Part shown: piece by piece, positions 12,601 through 27,600 of the stretch
Layout of the letters: each line of letters opens with the position of its first letter
Position numbering within the stretch: position 1 is the stretch's first letter
Made by a program: the position numbers and the translations under genes
Notes under the pieces: generated by a model
What the model was told of the DNA's origin: nothing
Database searches by the model: none
Seen by the model: the letters and a program-made list of their open reading frames with translations, nothing else
Assembly (NCBI RefSeq): GCF_901709675.1
Contig: NC_051088.1
Location: forward strand, 12,257,693-12,321,692
Source of the DNA: Syngnathus acus
Lineage: Eukaryota; Chordata; Actinopteri; Syngnathiformes; Syngnathidae
Length of the DNA stretch: 64,000 nucleotides
Direction of reading: 5' to 3'

Positions 12601-15600
12601 GTGTCTCCACATGTATTTCCACAGCTTCAGTTTAATAAGGCTCATACGGTGGATGATGAGTTCTAAAGCTAATTGATGATGAGTGAATATGCGTCATAGG
12701 GATGCTCTGCCACTTTTAGAGAAAACTGCTGCAGTGGTGGAGTAAGCAAGAAAGCATTTCTGAATATTTAATTGTACAATATGGAAAGTATAAAATCCAC
12801 ATATGTAAATTAGTGTGTGTGAAATATAATGTGTCACCCAGGAGGTTCCAAAGGGACCTCAGTTGCAATTGGAATGTAAGACTTATTTTCTTGGAGAAGG
12901 AGACTATTCTTTTTTTCCCTAAAATGTTTCTTTCCTTGTTCTTTTCTGCCTTCATGTGATTTATCTGCATCAAAACATGAAATGCTTTCCAAATTATATT
13001 TTAAAATGAATGTCTTATGGCATCTCTGAAATATCATTGCGGTCAGAAAATATAAAAAATGTTGTAGACAGTGAATGATTTCCCACAGGGCATCAATATA
13101 GTCAAGTTTTTTTTTTCTTCATAGGGTATTGTATGAAATGGAGGTGTCTAGTGTGGAGCTAATGGTGTATGAATCAATAACCGACCCCGACTTTTAATAG
13201 ATGTTGGCAATGGCTTGTGCCTGCAGCTGCTGTCTCACCTGTGTAATAAGTTGACCACTAGTCGCAGGTAAAAACATTCAAATGCCGCCTATTGTTGATA
13301 AGGGATGGTGCAGTTTAATGGTAGCAAGTGTGTGCTGACTTCTATTTACCGTATTTTCCGCACTATAAGGTGCACCTAAAAACCTCAAATTTTCTCAGTG
13401 CGCCTTATAATCAATCAGGTGCGCCTTATATATGGACCAATATTGAGCCACTACAGCAGGCGTGTCCAAAGTCCGGCCCGCAGGCCAAATGTATATATCT
13501 TATATATGGACAAAGTTTTAAAATGGGCCATTCATTGAAGGTGCGCCTTATAATCCAGTGCGCTTTATATATGGACAAAGTTTTAAAATGGGCCATTCAT
13601 TGAAGGTGCGCCTTATAATCCGGTGTGCCTTATAGTGTGGAAAATACGGTACAAGTATTTACTAATTCTGAACACAGCCACCTCTCACTTTATCAGGGTG
13701 TGCAGACTTGTGCAACCACATTATATTATCAAAACAACTGACACCAAAGCAACGTGGCACTAACCTAACTCAAATATATTCATCAAATGTTATCAAATGC
13801 CAAAATCAATAAGCTACTTTATTAAATTGTTCCTAGCGTAGGTTTGGTTTTCTTATGTTCTTATAAATCGTTATCAATCATTGATGACTAATGAAGTCCA
13901 CCTCTGATAGTTAATACCGTTCACATGCACACCTACTGTAAGGGCAATTGAGTGTTACTGTAGGTGAATTAACCTGCATGCATGCCTTTAGAATGTGGGA
14001 GGAAGCTGGCATACCCTGCGAAAACCCACGCTACCACGGGAAGAACTTGCTGACTGCACACAGAAAGGCCTGAGACAAGATCTGAAAGCCAACGCTCCGA
14101 TTCTGACAGACGTTACGATCTACATGCTCCACAACATTGTCCTTCATTGGTTATGAGGAAATTGTATTCAGTAATTGGCATTTTTATCAAGTGATGAAAA
14201 TAATGTATTTTTAGTACTATCTACTGATTAATTCATCATGGCACCACCTTTCAACCTCAGGTTGAAATTACTGACACTGACATTCAAGGTCCCACATTGA
14301 AATGTTGGAATGCATTATTATTTTGTGGTCTGGCCGACTATTTTTCATTAGAGGCTATTCATGCAACCAACCAAGTACATTTGCTACATTGCATATTCAT
14401 TGGTGTTCCATTTAAGCGTCCTTGGCAGGCACTTTATTATTATTATATCTATCCATTTTCTGTACTGCTTGTCCTCATTCGGGTGAACTGAGGTCTATCC
14501 GAGCTGACTTTGGGTACTACCTGAACTTTACACTGGACTGGTCATATTTACACTCAGTTACACACCAAGTCGTCAATGAAACATGCATGTTTTTTGGAAT
14601 GTGGGGAAAACACACTTTATCCAGATTTTGAATTCAAGTACTCTTCACACTCTTGACAGGCTTTCACTGGATTTATTTGCCGTCTGCACATCTCGCTATG
14701 GTTTTTCGCTGCCTTGCTTTCATGGCTACAGCTAATATTTTGAGTAGGTTCAACAAAGAACTTGGCCAAGTGGACATCAGGATTAAGTGTGTGGGGGGGG
14801 GGGGGATATGGAAAAATATTTGGGCTTTAAATGAAAGAGTTCTAGGTGAGAAGGGTTTCTCACACCTCGCTGAATATGTCGCAATACCTGGAAGCTGTAG
14901 CTCCGTAAGCCTTGGGACATGCCGGTTTTTCATTAGCAGCTTTGTGACAGGAATGCATCGGTTGACCATGAGACATGTTTGAAGACCTCAAGTGCTGAAA
15001 CAAATACCAGCAAACGTATTACAATAAGAGACTCGATCCTCATCTCCGGCTGAGTTTTGCTTATACTAAAAGCAAACCACGGGCTCACTTGGAGTTTTTA
15101 AAATGTGAAAACTTGAAGGAGGTCATGATGGCAAACAGCTCTGGAACAGGTAAACACTTGCTCATTATTATAGTGGTGGTACTTGAAAATGTAGAACAAA
15201 CTGTCTTGATCATTTCCATTGTGGAGGAATACATCTTAAAATCTTGAGCTTGCTGAATTCTGTGAGTGGAATTAAACCGAAGAGCCTTACAGTATTTAGA
15301 GTTTTCATGTGGCATGTTATTGTTTGTTGGTTTGTTTACGAGTAAGAAAAGCTGTGTTGGTTGGGCTTGATCAATATCTAATGTTATTTTCCCTAATTTA
15401 GCTCATGGGTTTCTTTTCTTGACAGAAGTTGTGGTGTACGAGTAGGCGTTTGTTGTCATATTCTGTCCTTATGGCAAGAAACGTGTGAAGATGCCAAATC
15501 CAGACTCAGCAAAATTAAAAACAAATAAAAGCAAAAGACAACCAAATTTGTAAAACTGAGGAACACATTGACCAGGCAAGAAAAGAAATAGAAACAAAGA

Positions 15601-18600
15601 TCATTTTAGTTCTGTTCATGTTCAAATGCAAAGACTCATGTACGCTGCTGTATATAAGAGAGAGTGGTTGAAATGTCAAAGGACCAAAGAAATGCCAAAT
15701 GGTTCTTTTACTCATTTTGATTTTGATTAAAGGAAACATTTTCACTTCCCTGTCTTCCATGTGCAGTCATCACAAGGCCTCTACATGGGAGCTAATGTCA
15801 AAACGTTCTTTTTGTCATCAGAGATGTGCCTGCAGGGACAGCAAAACGAAGGAAGCAACGTTGGCTTGCAAAGAGTTGTAAAATGATTGATGCGTGGGTC
15901 AATAGAATTTGCCATGGCACGCAATTAGTCGTATGTGTGAATGAAAACTATCAGAGCAGAGGGACGCCCGCGCGTTCACTGCTCACACATGGCCGACTGT
16001 TCCCGTTCCTCACACGTCTCGGTGGCTTTCCACTCGGCAGCTTTCCTCACTCAAGCGACAGCCTGTTGACTTTGCAACAAGGTTACTAATGTGCGTGTCA
16101 AATAAGATATGCCAAACATAATTGTAGTGACCTTGTCGTTGCAGTTGTTGTGTTCAGCTTTCGAGGTGTTTCATTATTTTCACAGATGACTTTCTGTTTC
16201 ACCAACTTTATGACTTGATGTCAGAGTGACGTGTCTAAATATTGTTTCTTATTAAGCAACTTGTTAAAGTTGCACCTAAACCTTATATATACTGTATATA
16301 TATAAAACAAACAGCAAAACTTGAAATGCATCATTCTCTGTTTAAATGCTTATCCAATTGAGGACAGAATCACAGCGGTTCCAATTATCATGGCAACTGC
16401 CTTTCAACTCACACAATGATTTATTCAGTGTTTGGGAGAACAGCTTTAATTAGGCTTTAACAGCTTTAATTGGGCGTTATTGAATCTTGTTTTTTCGTTT
16501 CATCATAGACGGGATTTGATTTGAATATGACAAGGTTTGCGGGTCTGAAGCAATATGGTGATGGTCGTTGAGGAGAATCAAATATTAAAATTGTCTGTTA
16601 AAAATGTTAAATGGAGACATTTCACAAACATCATGATTATGGACCTCCTGCCCTTTGTATTTGTTTACTAACAAGCAAGGCAAAATGAATCAGTTAAAAG
16701 CAGGGGGGTGGAATCTATTTTGTATATCCCAAAGCTATGGAGTACACAGATCCATACATAAAGCTGTTGTGGTCATAAATACTGACGCAGCAACCATTTT
16801 GGGCCTGGCCATCGCTAATTATTGGGTCGCAGTGGTTGCTGATGTATTGGATTAGGATCCTGCAGTAGCAGCAGCGCACCAGCAGCCCTAATGAGGACAA
16901 GTGCTACAACGTATCAAATAAATGGATAGTTGTGAAAACTGTTGCTGTCTGATGTGAACAAGTCAGACTCACAAAACTACTATGAATTTGTTACAACCAT
17001 TATCTGGAAAAGATCATCATTGTTGATAATTGTGATTTCTATTATACAATTAAATGTCTAATCCGTGATTAGCTTTTTTTTTTTATACATGTAGCTTGCC
17101 ACCATCTGTCGTGTGTCTATTTTTTTTATTTTGGTGGGTCTTAGACAAAATACTATGGAACATCTGCAGTCTTCATTTTTTTAGTCAAAGTGTCAACAGA
17201 CGTTTGAGACCAAATTTACACAACTGAACCTTTTGTTCCTGCCCCCAATTGGCCACCTACCGTGCATCCCCTAAAACATCAGACAGTTTTAGGGAATTCT
17301 GCAGAAGCTAATCTTCTGCACACTCCCTAACACACACAAGCTGGGATCATTTCCCCTGCAGAGATAACCAGCAGGCCTCTGCCTTCTCTGTGCCACCATG
17401 CCATCTGGCACTCTTACACGTTTTGGTGACTGCACACATGGTTACGCTCATTCAGTGCCCAAAACAATGGAAACAAGTTGTTCAAAAAAACCCAGCGGAA
17501 ATAGTGTTGATGTCACCACTAAAGAAGGAACTCGTTTGTCCAACCCCTTTTTTCCATGCATTAGAAAGTGATTAATTGTTACCTTTATTACATGATCCAT
17601 TAGTCTACTAATCTGCTACCTAAAATGATTATAGGACAGTACATCGCCACAGACTGAGCTGGTCTGCCCCTGATATGTCCCGCGTTTATCCAGAGATTCA
17701 TGAAATGTGCTGCGCTGTTTTATTTATAGCTGCTGAGAGAGGGAGAAAGGGAGTTTGTTGCAACCCCCCCTCCTCTCTCCATACATTTGCATTAGTTTTG
17801 ATAGAAAAAGCAAAACTTGTTAGTACTGTAAAAGTTTCATTGAACATAAGTGTACAGTTGATTTTTTTTTTTTTAAGATGTTTGAAGATTTTTTGAAAAC
17901 AATACTGTCATTAAAAATACATTTGTTTTTGGGCTCCGAATATCATTATGATAGCTACTCTATGTCCTACTGACTTCAAAACATTATACACAGTAGTATA
18001 CATGTTTGAACATCAAATTCTATGCTCTTCTACTTTAAGTGTTTGGTGGCTAGACCAGACGTGTGGGCATTGTTGACCTTTTTAGCTTAATTAGTAGTTT
18101 CAGAAGCGTTCAGCACCAAGGCCAGCACACATCCAATGGAAGCTCACACATTTCTGCAAGAAAATCAATGTAACAAAATCTGACAAACCCACAGTGGACA
18201 TTTTCAACTGCAATCAGATTTGAAGGCAATATTTGTCCATTGGTCTACTTTAATGGTCAAGTACTCGTGCCCCTGAAGGACTTTAATGAAAATAACAAGG
18301 TAAAATGACGACTTTGAAATTAATTATCTGGGTTTAAGTCTTGGTTTTTTTTTGTCTTGGGGTAGATTCTGGTCTTGTGGAGTTTGCATGTTCTCGTATC
18401 CCTTCTTCCTCCCATTGTCCTGCGAAAAAGAAGACAGAGTAAATTAAATGTCGGTGTGGACGTGAGAGTGAATACTTGACGAGCTGGTAAATTGTAGAAG
18501 ACGTACACCGTTTTTTTTCTAACGAGTAAATTTGTGAAAGAGCGCAACCGGGGGACGTGTATATGAGAATAAGTCTTACTTGTGAGTTGCACGTGCTTGT

Positions 18601-21600
18601 GCCTACAGGGTCATGACGTCATGGAAGGCTGTGTATGTGTCAACCCAATGATGCGTTGGTTTCAGAACAACAGGCCGTCGAAAATTCACATTTACATTAC
18701 TTGGAACAAAATCAGAAAACTGCGCAGTAAATCGCATTTTGGCCTACTTTTTGAAAAGAGCGCTTCAAAATGTCGATCTGGAAAAAGCAAAAAAGGCAAA
18801 CCTGGTGGTGGTGGTGAGTTGTCTCTCTATAAATTGTTTTCTTAATCCCCTTGAACACTTGCCATTATTATGACTCGATGAATTCAGATGAGCCTTCAAT
18901 ATGCGGAAGTAATTCGCTTCACTGCGTCCAAACGTGCATTAATCGCTTAATTTCGTGAATGAAAATACGGACAATGAGTTGTGATTTAACTGGGAGAATG
19001 TTGGCTAGCGTGTTTTCAAAAAGTGACAGCATAATGGATCGCAGTCTGCTCCACACTCCAGAAAGGCTCTGCTGATCCAGATCATTCCACTGTTTCAGGT
19101 CAGTCCCGACCTCTCTTTAATTATAGATAACAGTGGGAAGGTAAAACCGTGTTTAGCACTCGCTGGTGACAGAATCCTTAATTGGACAGAGACGATTTAA
19201 TGGTGGTGGTGTCCCACTTCCAGACAACTTTGAGCAGAGTGCTCTAAATGAATCCTGTCATCATGTTACCCTGATGACGTTCAGAGTTTAGTGTGTGGTG
19301 TGTTTGTGTGCAGAATTTTCATTGGAATCATCACTCTGCTTGTGTGACTTTAATTGACTACAGGGGGTGTTTATTTGTGTCTCATAAGATCACATCTGAG
19401 AGGCTGTCATCATTTGTTTTGTCTCTTATGCGTAAAGATTGGAGGAATATGCAGGCTACAGTGATGAAACATGGATCAATTTCTGAATATTGTTATTTGG
19501 AGACATTAGTTTTATTTAATGTATTTTCATAGCTGCATGCAACAAAAATCCATGTTTAAATATATTTTTAATGAAATGTCTGTTTTGAGTGTGGTATGGC
19601 ACTCTGGAATGTGTCACCACAATGTTAATTGTTTAAAAAAAAATTTTTATTAGCGTCAGCCTTTGCAAGAGACCTTGTTTATGTTTTTTCACCGATGATG
19701 TGTTGTCTGAATTCGATTTGGCATTTGGCTTGTGAACGGGTGCTCAGACTCCTGCTGCTGCTGCTGTCAATGTTGACAACGTGCCAGAGACACACTCTGG
19801 TGACATCATGGATGCTACAAGTATCATGTACTGGATTGTGATTTGCAGACTCACAGCTATTAAAAAAACAATTCACTGAAAATCTACACATGCATACAGA
19901 ATGATCTGGAGAAAATTGAACCGTAGTCCTGTACAAGATGCAGTTGTTGCACTAAATGAAATGCATTGGTAATCGGAAAGCATGATTTTGTCATGTTTTT
20001 AAAATGTTCAGTTTAAAAAGATACCATTTGTTTTAATTGTTTTACTTTGTTTTAAACTTACTTTGCTATGGCGTACAAACGGCCCCATGGGAGAAAAGAA
20101 ATGGGAATTGGGTCGCTTAAACTGTGTAGTCTAAATTTAGACCTTTTGTGTTCTGCAAGGAGGTCATATTTGTGTGTGTGTGATACAAACCCCGCCCGTC
20201 AAATAAATAAAATTGGCCAGTTTCTATGGAACTTTGTTAAGTGGATGAGCAAAGACGTCGAAATCTACAAAGTAACTCAAATGGGGCGAAATGAGAAACT
20301 GTCATATTGGGTCATTTCAGGCATTGATTGAAACAATCTGACAAATTGATATAATAGAGAGGAAATTGTATGCTGCTTGATCTTTGGTTGACCAATGTGG
20401 AGCCTTATTTAATTTCGGTGAAATGACCTTCATATCCTACCTACTTTACGTTCTTGTAAATCCATTCCTTTCCTCGCAACTGTGGTTTTTGTGGTACTCT
20501 TTCTCCAGAGTTCTAATACATTTTGACACCATTCAACGGGCTCAGACTAGCGTATCCCACCCTGACCTGTTTCAGTCAACAATTGATGCTTGTGACACGG
20601 CGGGTGCTGTGCTGCTTTAACATGGAGAGGAAAATATCAGGAAAGTAGTGGACTTGAATATCATGACTCATTGATTCAGACACCTGCCACTTTCATTTAT
20701 GATGAATGCAAAAACCCTTTGACTGATAATATATGATTTAATGAATCTGGAAAAAGTACTACTAATGGATATGAAGCCACACAAGAAAAAAAAGAAGGCT
20801 GGTGTTTAAAATGTGAAAAGACTTTAAAAGTCTTTAAAAGATCATTCAGAATGGATTATGCTTCAAATAAATATTATGTCCACAAAGCTTTAAAAATCTT
20901 TGTGATCCTTAAATTAAGGTTTTATTTCTTTTCAATCGGAGCTAGCCTCTTGACTGTCTTTTTCCCCTGTGGGTCATTCTGTTTCAATCCACACCATTTG
21001 CAAATCTCCTCAACTGGGATTATGGCTCCAAAGGGATTTAGGATTTCCACCCACTGCTCACAGGTTGCAGTTGCAGCTACCTGCCTGACACAGCCTCTAC
21101 TTTCAGAAGACCTCAGCAGTTCTGGCACTCCTGGTTTCACGTCAAGGAAAATAATGTCACAGGAATGGAGATAAATTGCAGATTTGACAACAAACTGCTG
21201 CAGCGGATTTTTCTCTTCTTGCGGGTCTTTGCGATGGAGGAATATTAGGGGATGGCAGTGCAATAAGGAGGGTTGCCACGGCAATAACATTACAGGATTA
21301 TTGACCAACTGTTGATTCCAAACAGTCAGTGAGAGGCAGGCTTCCTGTGGATTGTACATTGAAAATGGAATCCAACCCCCCTACGGATGACAAACGACAT
21401 GCTGATTGAACAGATCCAATAAAATAGTCCTTTTAGAAGACGGATGATTGAGAGAATAATCAGCTAGTTTGAATCGTTTCGATGAGTGTCCACAAGAAGG
21501 GCAACTTCTTGTCCATTGGCCCGATGTCTTCGGCCATGATGTGCTCAGCTGCCGTGGCCACTGTTGACATACCCGGACCTCCAGCTAAAGGAGCCTTCTC

Positions 21601-24600
21601 CATCAAAGACAAGAAAGTGGCGGAATCTAAATCATCATATGTGGTGGATGAGTTCTTCTGGATAGGCAGCAGAATTGTGGCCTTCTCAAAGTGGAGGCTT
21701 GGCTACATGGGTAAGACAAGTATGATTGATGGTTTCAGCACAAACCCTCTGCATTCTGTGCCAGGCTTGGATTTCGTGAACCCGAGCTTCTGTGGTCTCT
21801 CTTTAACGGGAAGTGTATTTTGTGCATCAAAATAATTTTATGGCTGATAAACTTGACTTTACATTTAGCTTGCATCTGACCCAACGTCTGGCTTGCAATT
21901 TTCTTTGTCTCTAAGATGTCTTGCGGTATTTTCGGTGATGGCAGTAGACACGTTATTGCCTCATTGTCTGACCAAAACTCCATAAATACTCTAAATACAC
22001 CAGGGAAAGCTTTTAATAATGTTTTTATCATTCTTATACAGCACAGGTGTCAAACTCAAGGCCCGGGGGCCAGATACGGCCCGCCACATCATTTTATGTG
22101 GCCCGCGAAGACAAATTGTGCATCAAATTCGTGTGTCATTACTAGAATTGCAAATTGTCTTCACTTTTAAAAATATATATATTTTTTAAAATGTGACCAG
22201 TTTTTACTCGTCTGATTTGAAAACGAGTTATTTGTCAGTTTGTTTTGTAGCTTTTACTTCAGATTAGTTGCATGTAACATGCTGTATAATATACAGCATG
22301 TTACATGCAACTAATCTGATGGATCGAGAAATAAGTCGTGATCCCCATGTTCTGTGTTTGGCAAACCAACAAGAGTGTAATTCACGGTGTAACCAATCCA
22401 GGTCACAAGCTGCCAGCTGGTCTGTTTGTCTGCTGGCGAGATTACTCAAAAGAGGTCAACTATCGCCCAACTTTGTCAATTAAGACTCTTTTTATATCAT
22501 GCACCGATTTCGATGTTAGTCATGACCCTGGTATTGTCTCTCCTTTATTGTTTTTTTTAATATGTTGTTGAACAGTAAAGTATGTCATTAGGCTTCTGCT
22601 TTTTACGTCAGTACCAAACATCGAGATCACCTGCTTGTGCATTGGGTCAGCGCCATATGGCTTGCAGGCAATCCCTCAAGCTTAACCTGGTCCCCTGATC
22701 GTGTGGACTAGAGTCACTTAACAAGGTCTACTTGGCCCGAGGCATCCTTCCATCAACAGAGGAAGCCAAACTTCTAACCTGGTTTTAGCCAAAGCTAGCT
22801 ACGTAGTGTCTGCGTCCTGATTTTAAGTCCTTCTCGTAACCACGACAGCTTGTGGCTTCAAGCAGATCATTCAAATGAGTCCATATAGGTCATGTCTTTA
22901 TATGGAAACAGTGTATTCTCAAGAAGCTGTCCTGTTAACTAACTCATTCACTACCATTGACGGCTATAGACGTCAAAGATCAATTTTAACTGGGCTGGCA
23001 GGGAATTGGTTAATTTACAGTAGATGGGAGTTAAACTTTCTTTGCTTCCTCATCTGTGAATCATTTGGGCTGAGATGTTGGTGGTTTAATCTATCCTGTT
23101 GGTTTTGTTTTGAATGCCAGACATCACACAGTGGTAGATGGATTATTTTCGAGATGGATGTTTTGTCTGGCAGCGTGTTCATTTCTGGTTCGTTTCGCTT
23201 GGCACCCTGTAATGAATTTGCCCAGGGCGCTGGGTTAGCTTCAGTATTAATTCTCGCAACAGGCTGTGGTTGTAACATGGATATCTGAGGTCGCATCAGT
23301 GTCACTCCACCAAACTGTCCCCAATGACAGATGAATAGCCAAACTAGTTTGGGACGAGGGACTTGATTGTTGGATTTGTGTCCAAGATCAAATCTCATCT
23401 GCTTTCTATGTTAATATTTTGTTTCCCGATTTTGTGCAGGTGTCCTGAATAAATGTAGGCATAATACTCATGCCATGTGTGTTTTCAGCGGCTGGACTGC
23501 CTGTCATTGGGCTGCCTGTCATCTGAATACGACATGTTGACGTTATGCAGAGTTTTTTTTATGTTGCTACAGCTGGCTTGTGCATGTCACTGTAAAGTTT
23601 TGCCTCAGGCTTCATTTCATTTCTTTTTAAAGTAAATCCGGTTGCAATTGGAATATCATTTCTTCATGGAAATATTTCATTATGGATGTTTCGGACAATA
23701 TTTTCCGCTGGGGGGAATGTTATTGTTCTGGGCATTAGCCTTGTAACTGTGGCAGGGAGGTGCAGCAGAGACACAAGTTTACTTGCCCCCATTTGATACT
23801 TCTTTCTTGTCTGCGTTATTTAGTCAATGGCATTCCAAGCACGGTTTCTATTGATTAATCCATCTGCAACAAATTCATGATGATTGATCCATTTAAAGAC
23901 AATCCACTCTTGGTTTAATTTAGTCTAAAACTGCAGCTCAAACATCATTTTCACTCCATTGATGTGAGCTGAGACCTGTAAAAGGTCATCGCAGTTGGCT
24001 ATCCTTTGTTTGGATTTGTGCCACTTTCTGAGGATGTCAGATTTGCCGCATGCTTGCTGGAATGTGACAGACACTTGACAGTTATTGTGAAGGCCACATG
24101 CCTTGCAACCCTCAGGCTTGTAGCTATTCCACTACTGGATACCACACTATTAGCTTCATGTGGGGTTACTTATCATTTCACCTGAAAATAATGTAAGTGT
24201 TGATTTCCCCCCCCCAAAAAAATATTTTGACATTGACTTACATGACAATGCAATTCCCTGCATAAAACAAACAAAATGGCTCATGTGCATTGAGTGTTTT
24301 TTCCCAATTGTCAGCTTTCCATCTTTTTCAACATTCTGTTTTGTCTGTTTGTTTTTTCCCCCAGTGGAGAAATGTATGAGCTCCATGCAGATGGGTACCC
24401 AGATGGTGAAGCTTCGTGGCAGCTCCAAGGGACTGGTGCGCTTCTTCTATCTGGACGAACACAAATCCTGCATCCGCTGGAGGCCATCGCGCAAGAATGA
24501 AAAAGCTAAGAGTGAGTGTCGTTTTCCCTTAATTGTAGTCGATTTGTAATCACACCCATATTCATGCCGCAAATTGTGGCGAAAAGTGCTGTATTTAAAG

Positions 24601-27600
24601 GGGGCTAATATCCATTATTTTGATTTATTTTGTTGATTGTTTTTGAACCGTTGACATTTCATTTAGTGTAGATTAAATAGAAAGGGCATTAACATGAATT
24701 TGATTTCAGAGTCAATTTCATAACCCATCTGGGGGGGTATATTTTGACACCACGAATGAGAAATGGCAGTTTACCATATTGCAAGACTTGTATTTGTGAA
24801 TTCTGTTCTCTCACTCACTCACTCACTCACTCACTCACTCACTCACTCACTCACTCACTCACTCACTCACTCACTCACTCACTCACTCACTCACTCACTC
24901 ACTCACTCACTCACTCACTCACTCACATTAATTGAGTATGCTAGAGCGGAAGAGGCCTGATGATAAAGTTAGTGTCATGTAATTTTTTTCTGTTCTGCAT
25001 CGCAGAAGTTGTTTTACTCTGCTGTAGGCTAAAAAAGTTGCACACCAGAAGATATAAATAACACGAGATCAACAGTTCAGACTTTTTTCGATTGTTTATT
25101 TGTGACTTGGATGTGGTGTAAGTCAGGCAATTTCTCATTTGTAACAAACAAGAGAACAAACACTGAAACAGATAGACTTAAAATAGACTTACATAGTCTT
25201 ATAAAATTATAGTGAATACGCCTTCGAGTCTGATTTACTAAGATTTCCTCATTAAGTTTCCATCTTGCACCGGTTGCTGGTGGGCATGTGACAGTGGATC
25301 TAAAATGCCAGTCCTTTACAAAGATCCCAAACAGCAGGTGTTAAATTGCGTGTTTACTCACTCTGAACGTTTATATACGCTCTTGGCAACTGGTGTACAA
25401 GTGGTGAAGACTGCAGTATTCACTGTAAAAGAGGATTTTGTGCATGAGGTAGCTTTGATGTTCTCCAAAAGTGTGCAGCAGCTGCTTCTCAGATTTGTTC
25501 CTCATAGAGGCTCAGTTCCCTTTTCTCTTTCTCACCCTCTCTCAGATTTAATAAGATTAAATTGATTTAATTATTCATCAGATTGAATCTAATAAAGACA
25601 TTCTACCCACACTGTTTTGCAAAATATTTCTGGTAACTGGTCTGTTGAATGTTTCTTTCTCTTTCTACTTCCTGCACCAGTCTCGATTGATTCCATACGG
25701 GAAGTGTGTGAGGGTAAACAGTCTGAGATCTTCCAGCGTTATGCTGAGGGCAGCTTTGACCCCAACTGTTGCTTCACCTTGTACTACGGAGAGCACATGG
25801 AGTCACTTGATCTGGTGTCTGGTATCGGTGAGGAAGCGCGGACTTGGATCACAGGCTTGAAGTACCTGATGGCTGGTATCAGTGACGAGGACAGCCTGGC
25901 CAAGAGGCAACGTACTCGAGACCAATATCCTTTGAGATATCGATCGTGACTTCTCTTTAATAGCGGCATTCGTGCATAACAATAGACGGTACATTTCTCA
26001 ATGCAAACTTTCTTTAACTTTGCTTGATATCACGTGGCTCAAACAGACCTTCACAGAGGCTGATAAGAATGGCGATGGGAGTTTAAGCATCAGCGAAGTC
26101 CTCCAGCTTCTGCATAAACTCAACGTCAACCTTCCTCGGCAAAAGGTCAAACAGATGTTTAAGGTACGGTAGCAAATGTTATTTTCTGATATGTATGTCT
26201 TCAGTTTGTGTCATTATTGAGTTCATAGAAAGAATTTCGCATACAAATTCTGATATATTTTTTTTTTGTAGGGGGTGAGGGTAACGGCTTATTAACAATG
26301 TTTTTTTTGTTTTACCAGTACTATCAGTGTCAAATACAAGGCCCTGGGGCCAATTATGACAACAATGCCGCCTGCGACAAAAATGAATTTGACACCCCTG
26401 ACCTATACCTTATTTTTCCCAAGACTATAATTATGACTGTAAACTGTTCAGTTTTAGCACAATAGCACAACAACAACCTGTTGACTCCTTAAATACATTT
26501 TAACACAGCATGGTAAGTTTGCAACTTGAAAGCAAGTTGTCTTAGTAGGGCACCTAAAACCACTGTAGCGTTGTATTAGCTCATGACTCGGTCACTAGCT
26601 CTTCTCTTCAAGAGGATTAGCACACGTTAAGCGCTACGTGCTAGCCTTCCTCTCACAAAACTGCGAGCCTTCTTACTGGACTTAGTCCAGGGCTCTGTTG
26701 ACGGGCATCCATCCATATGGTGCGGTCGTGCTACAGATGGCTTCCAATGTAATGCAAGGTAAACACACAAGAGACCAATCTGTCCCTGTGTGTTTTGATA
26801 AAGATTTATGTGTTGACAATCTCAACTCATTTCTTGGCTTAACCTACTTAGAGCGGAAGCACCTGTGGAGTTGATCCCTTTCCCACTTTGAAGACGGTAA
26901 TGGCCAGTTCCCTTGATAATCTACTCACGGTGCATATTTTATTAGTTTACCTGCACTCTCATTTTGACGTGGAATAAAACAATCCCGGTGTGATTGAAGT
27001 GTACTGGAGAGACTAAGATTCATTTCAGCGGATTCTCAAAAATAGGATGTTTGCCCTCAAGGAATTTGTCATTATATGCAGGAAGCCTCCATTTTCAGAC
27101 GCTCAAAAGTATTTGGATGAATGAGATAAGGGAATTTAAATATTTGTCAAACTTGGATGAACATCTTTTACAGCGATGACTGCCTGATGTGGGAAGCCCG
27201 TGGACATCACTAAATTATGAGTTTCCGCTTTGGAGAGTCTAGCAAAGCACAGTACAGTGCATAAATAGTGCACTCAAAATGGGTCACGATTGGTTGCACT
27301 TTTCTATTCCTATCATTCTAGCAGAAGTGGTCAGCGGTTTAATAGTCTATTAATCTTCTGTTTGTAATCATTACAAGTGGTTTTGGACCAAGTCAACAAC
27401 AGTCCAAATGTTTCTTGTGAATTTATTTGCATATATACTGGGTGATCCCAAAAGAACTGCTGTTGTCCATTTATTGTTTTAACTCGAAATTAATCCGATG
27501 GCGTATAAAGCCAAACTTCTAAAACTTGTAGATATTGTCCAAATACATCTAGGCCCAATCTGTCCTATCTCAAACCTGTCAACCCGCTCTTCCCGTGTCT

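Larger units (their letters stand above)
9688..21481 (+). other. plch2: plch2 first intron, 5' part
   Basis: About 11.8 kb without a supported exon. It holds the tRNA-like SINE, transposon ends, the TACCGTATTTTCC MITE and L2-like fragments listed separately. Small frames here, such as 20922-21359 on the minus strand, have no recognisable homology or splice context. Confidence 0.55.

Noticed and set aside
20922-21359. 145-codon minus-strand frame inside plch2 intron 1
   Set aside because: The translation matches nothing I know, and no flanking exons or promoter are visible. Conserved non-coding DNA is not excluded.
23015-23398. 127-codon minus-strand frame
   Set aside because: Intronic to plch2, without homology or splice support.
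24744-24960. Frames of repeated LTHS residues
   Set aside because: Translation of the CTCA microsatellite in a plch2 intron.
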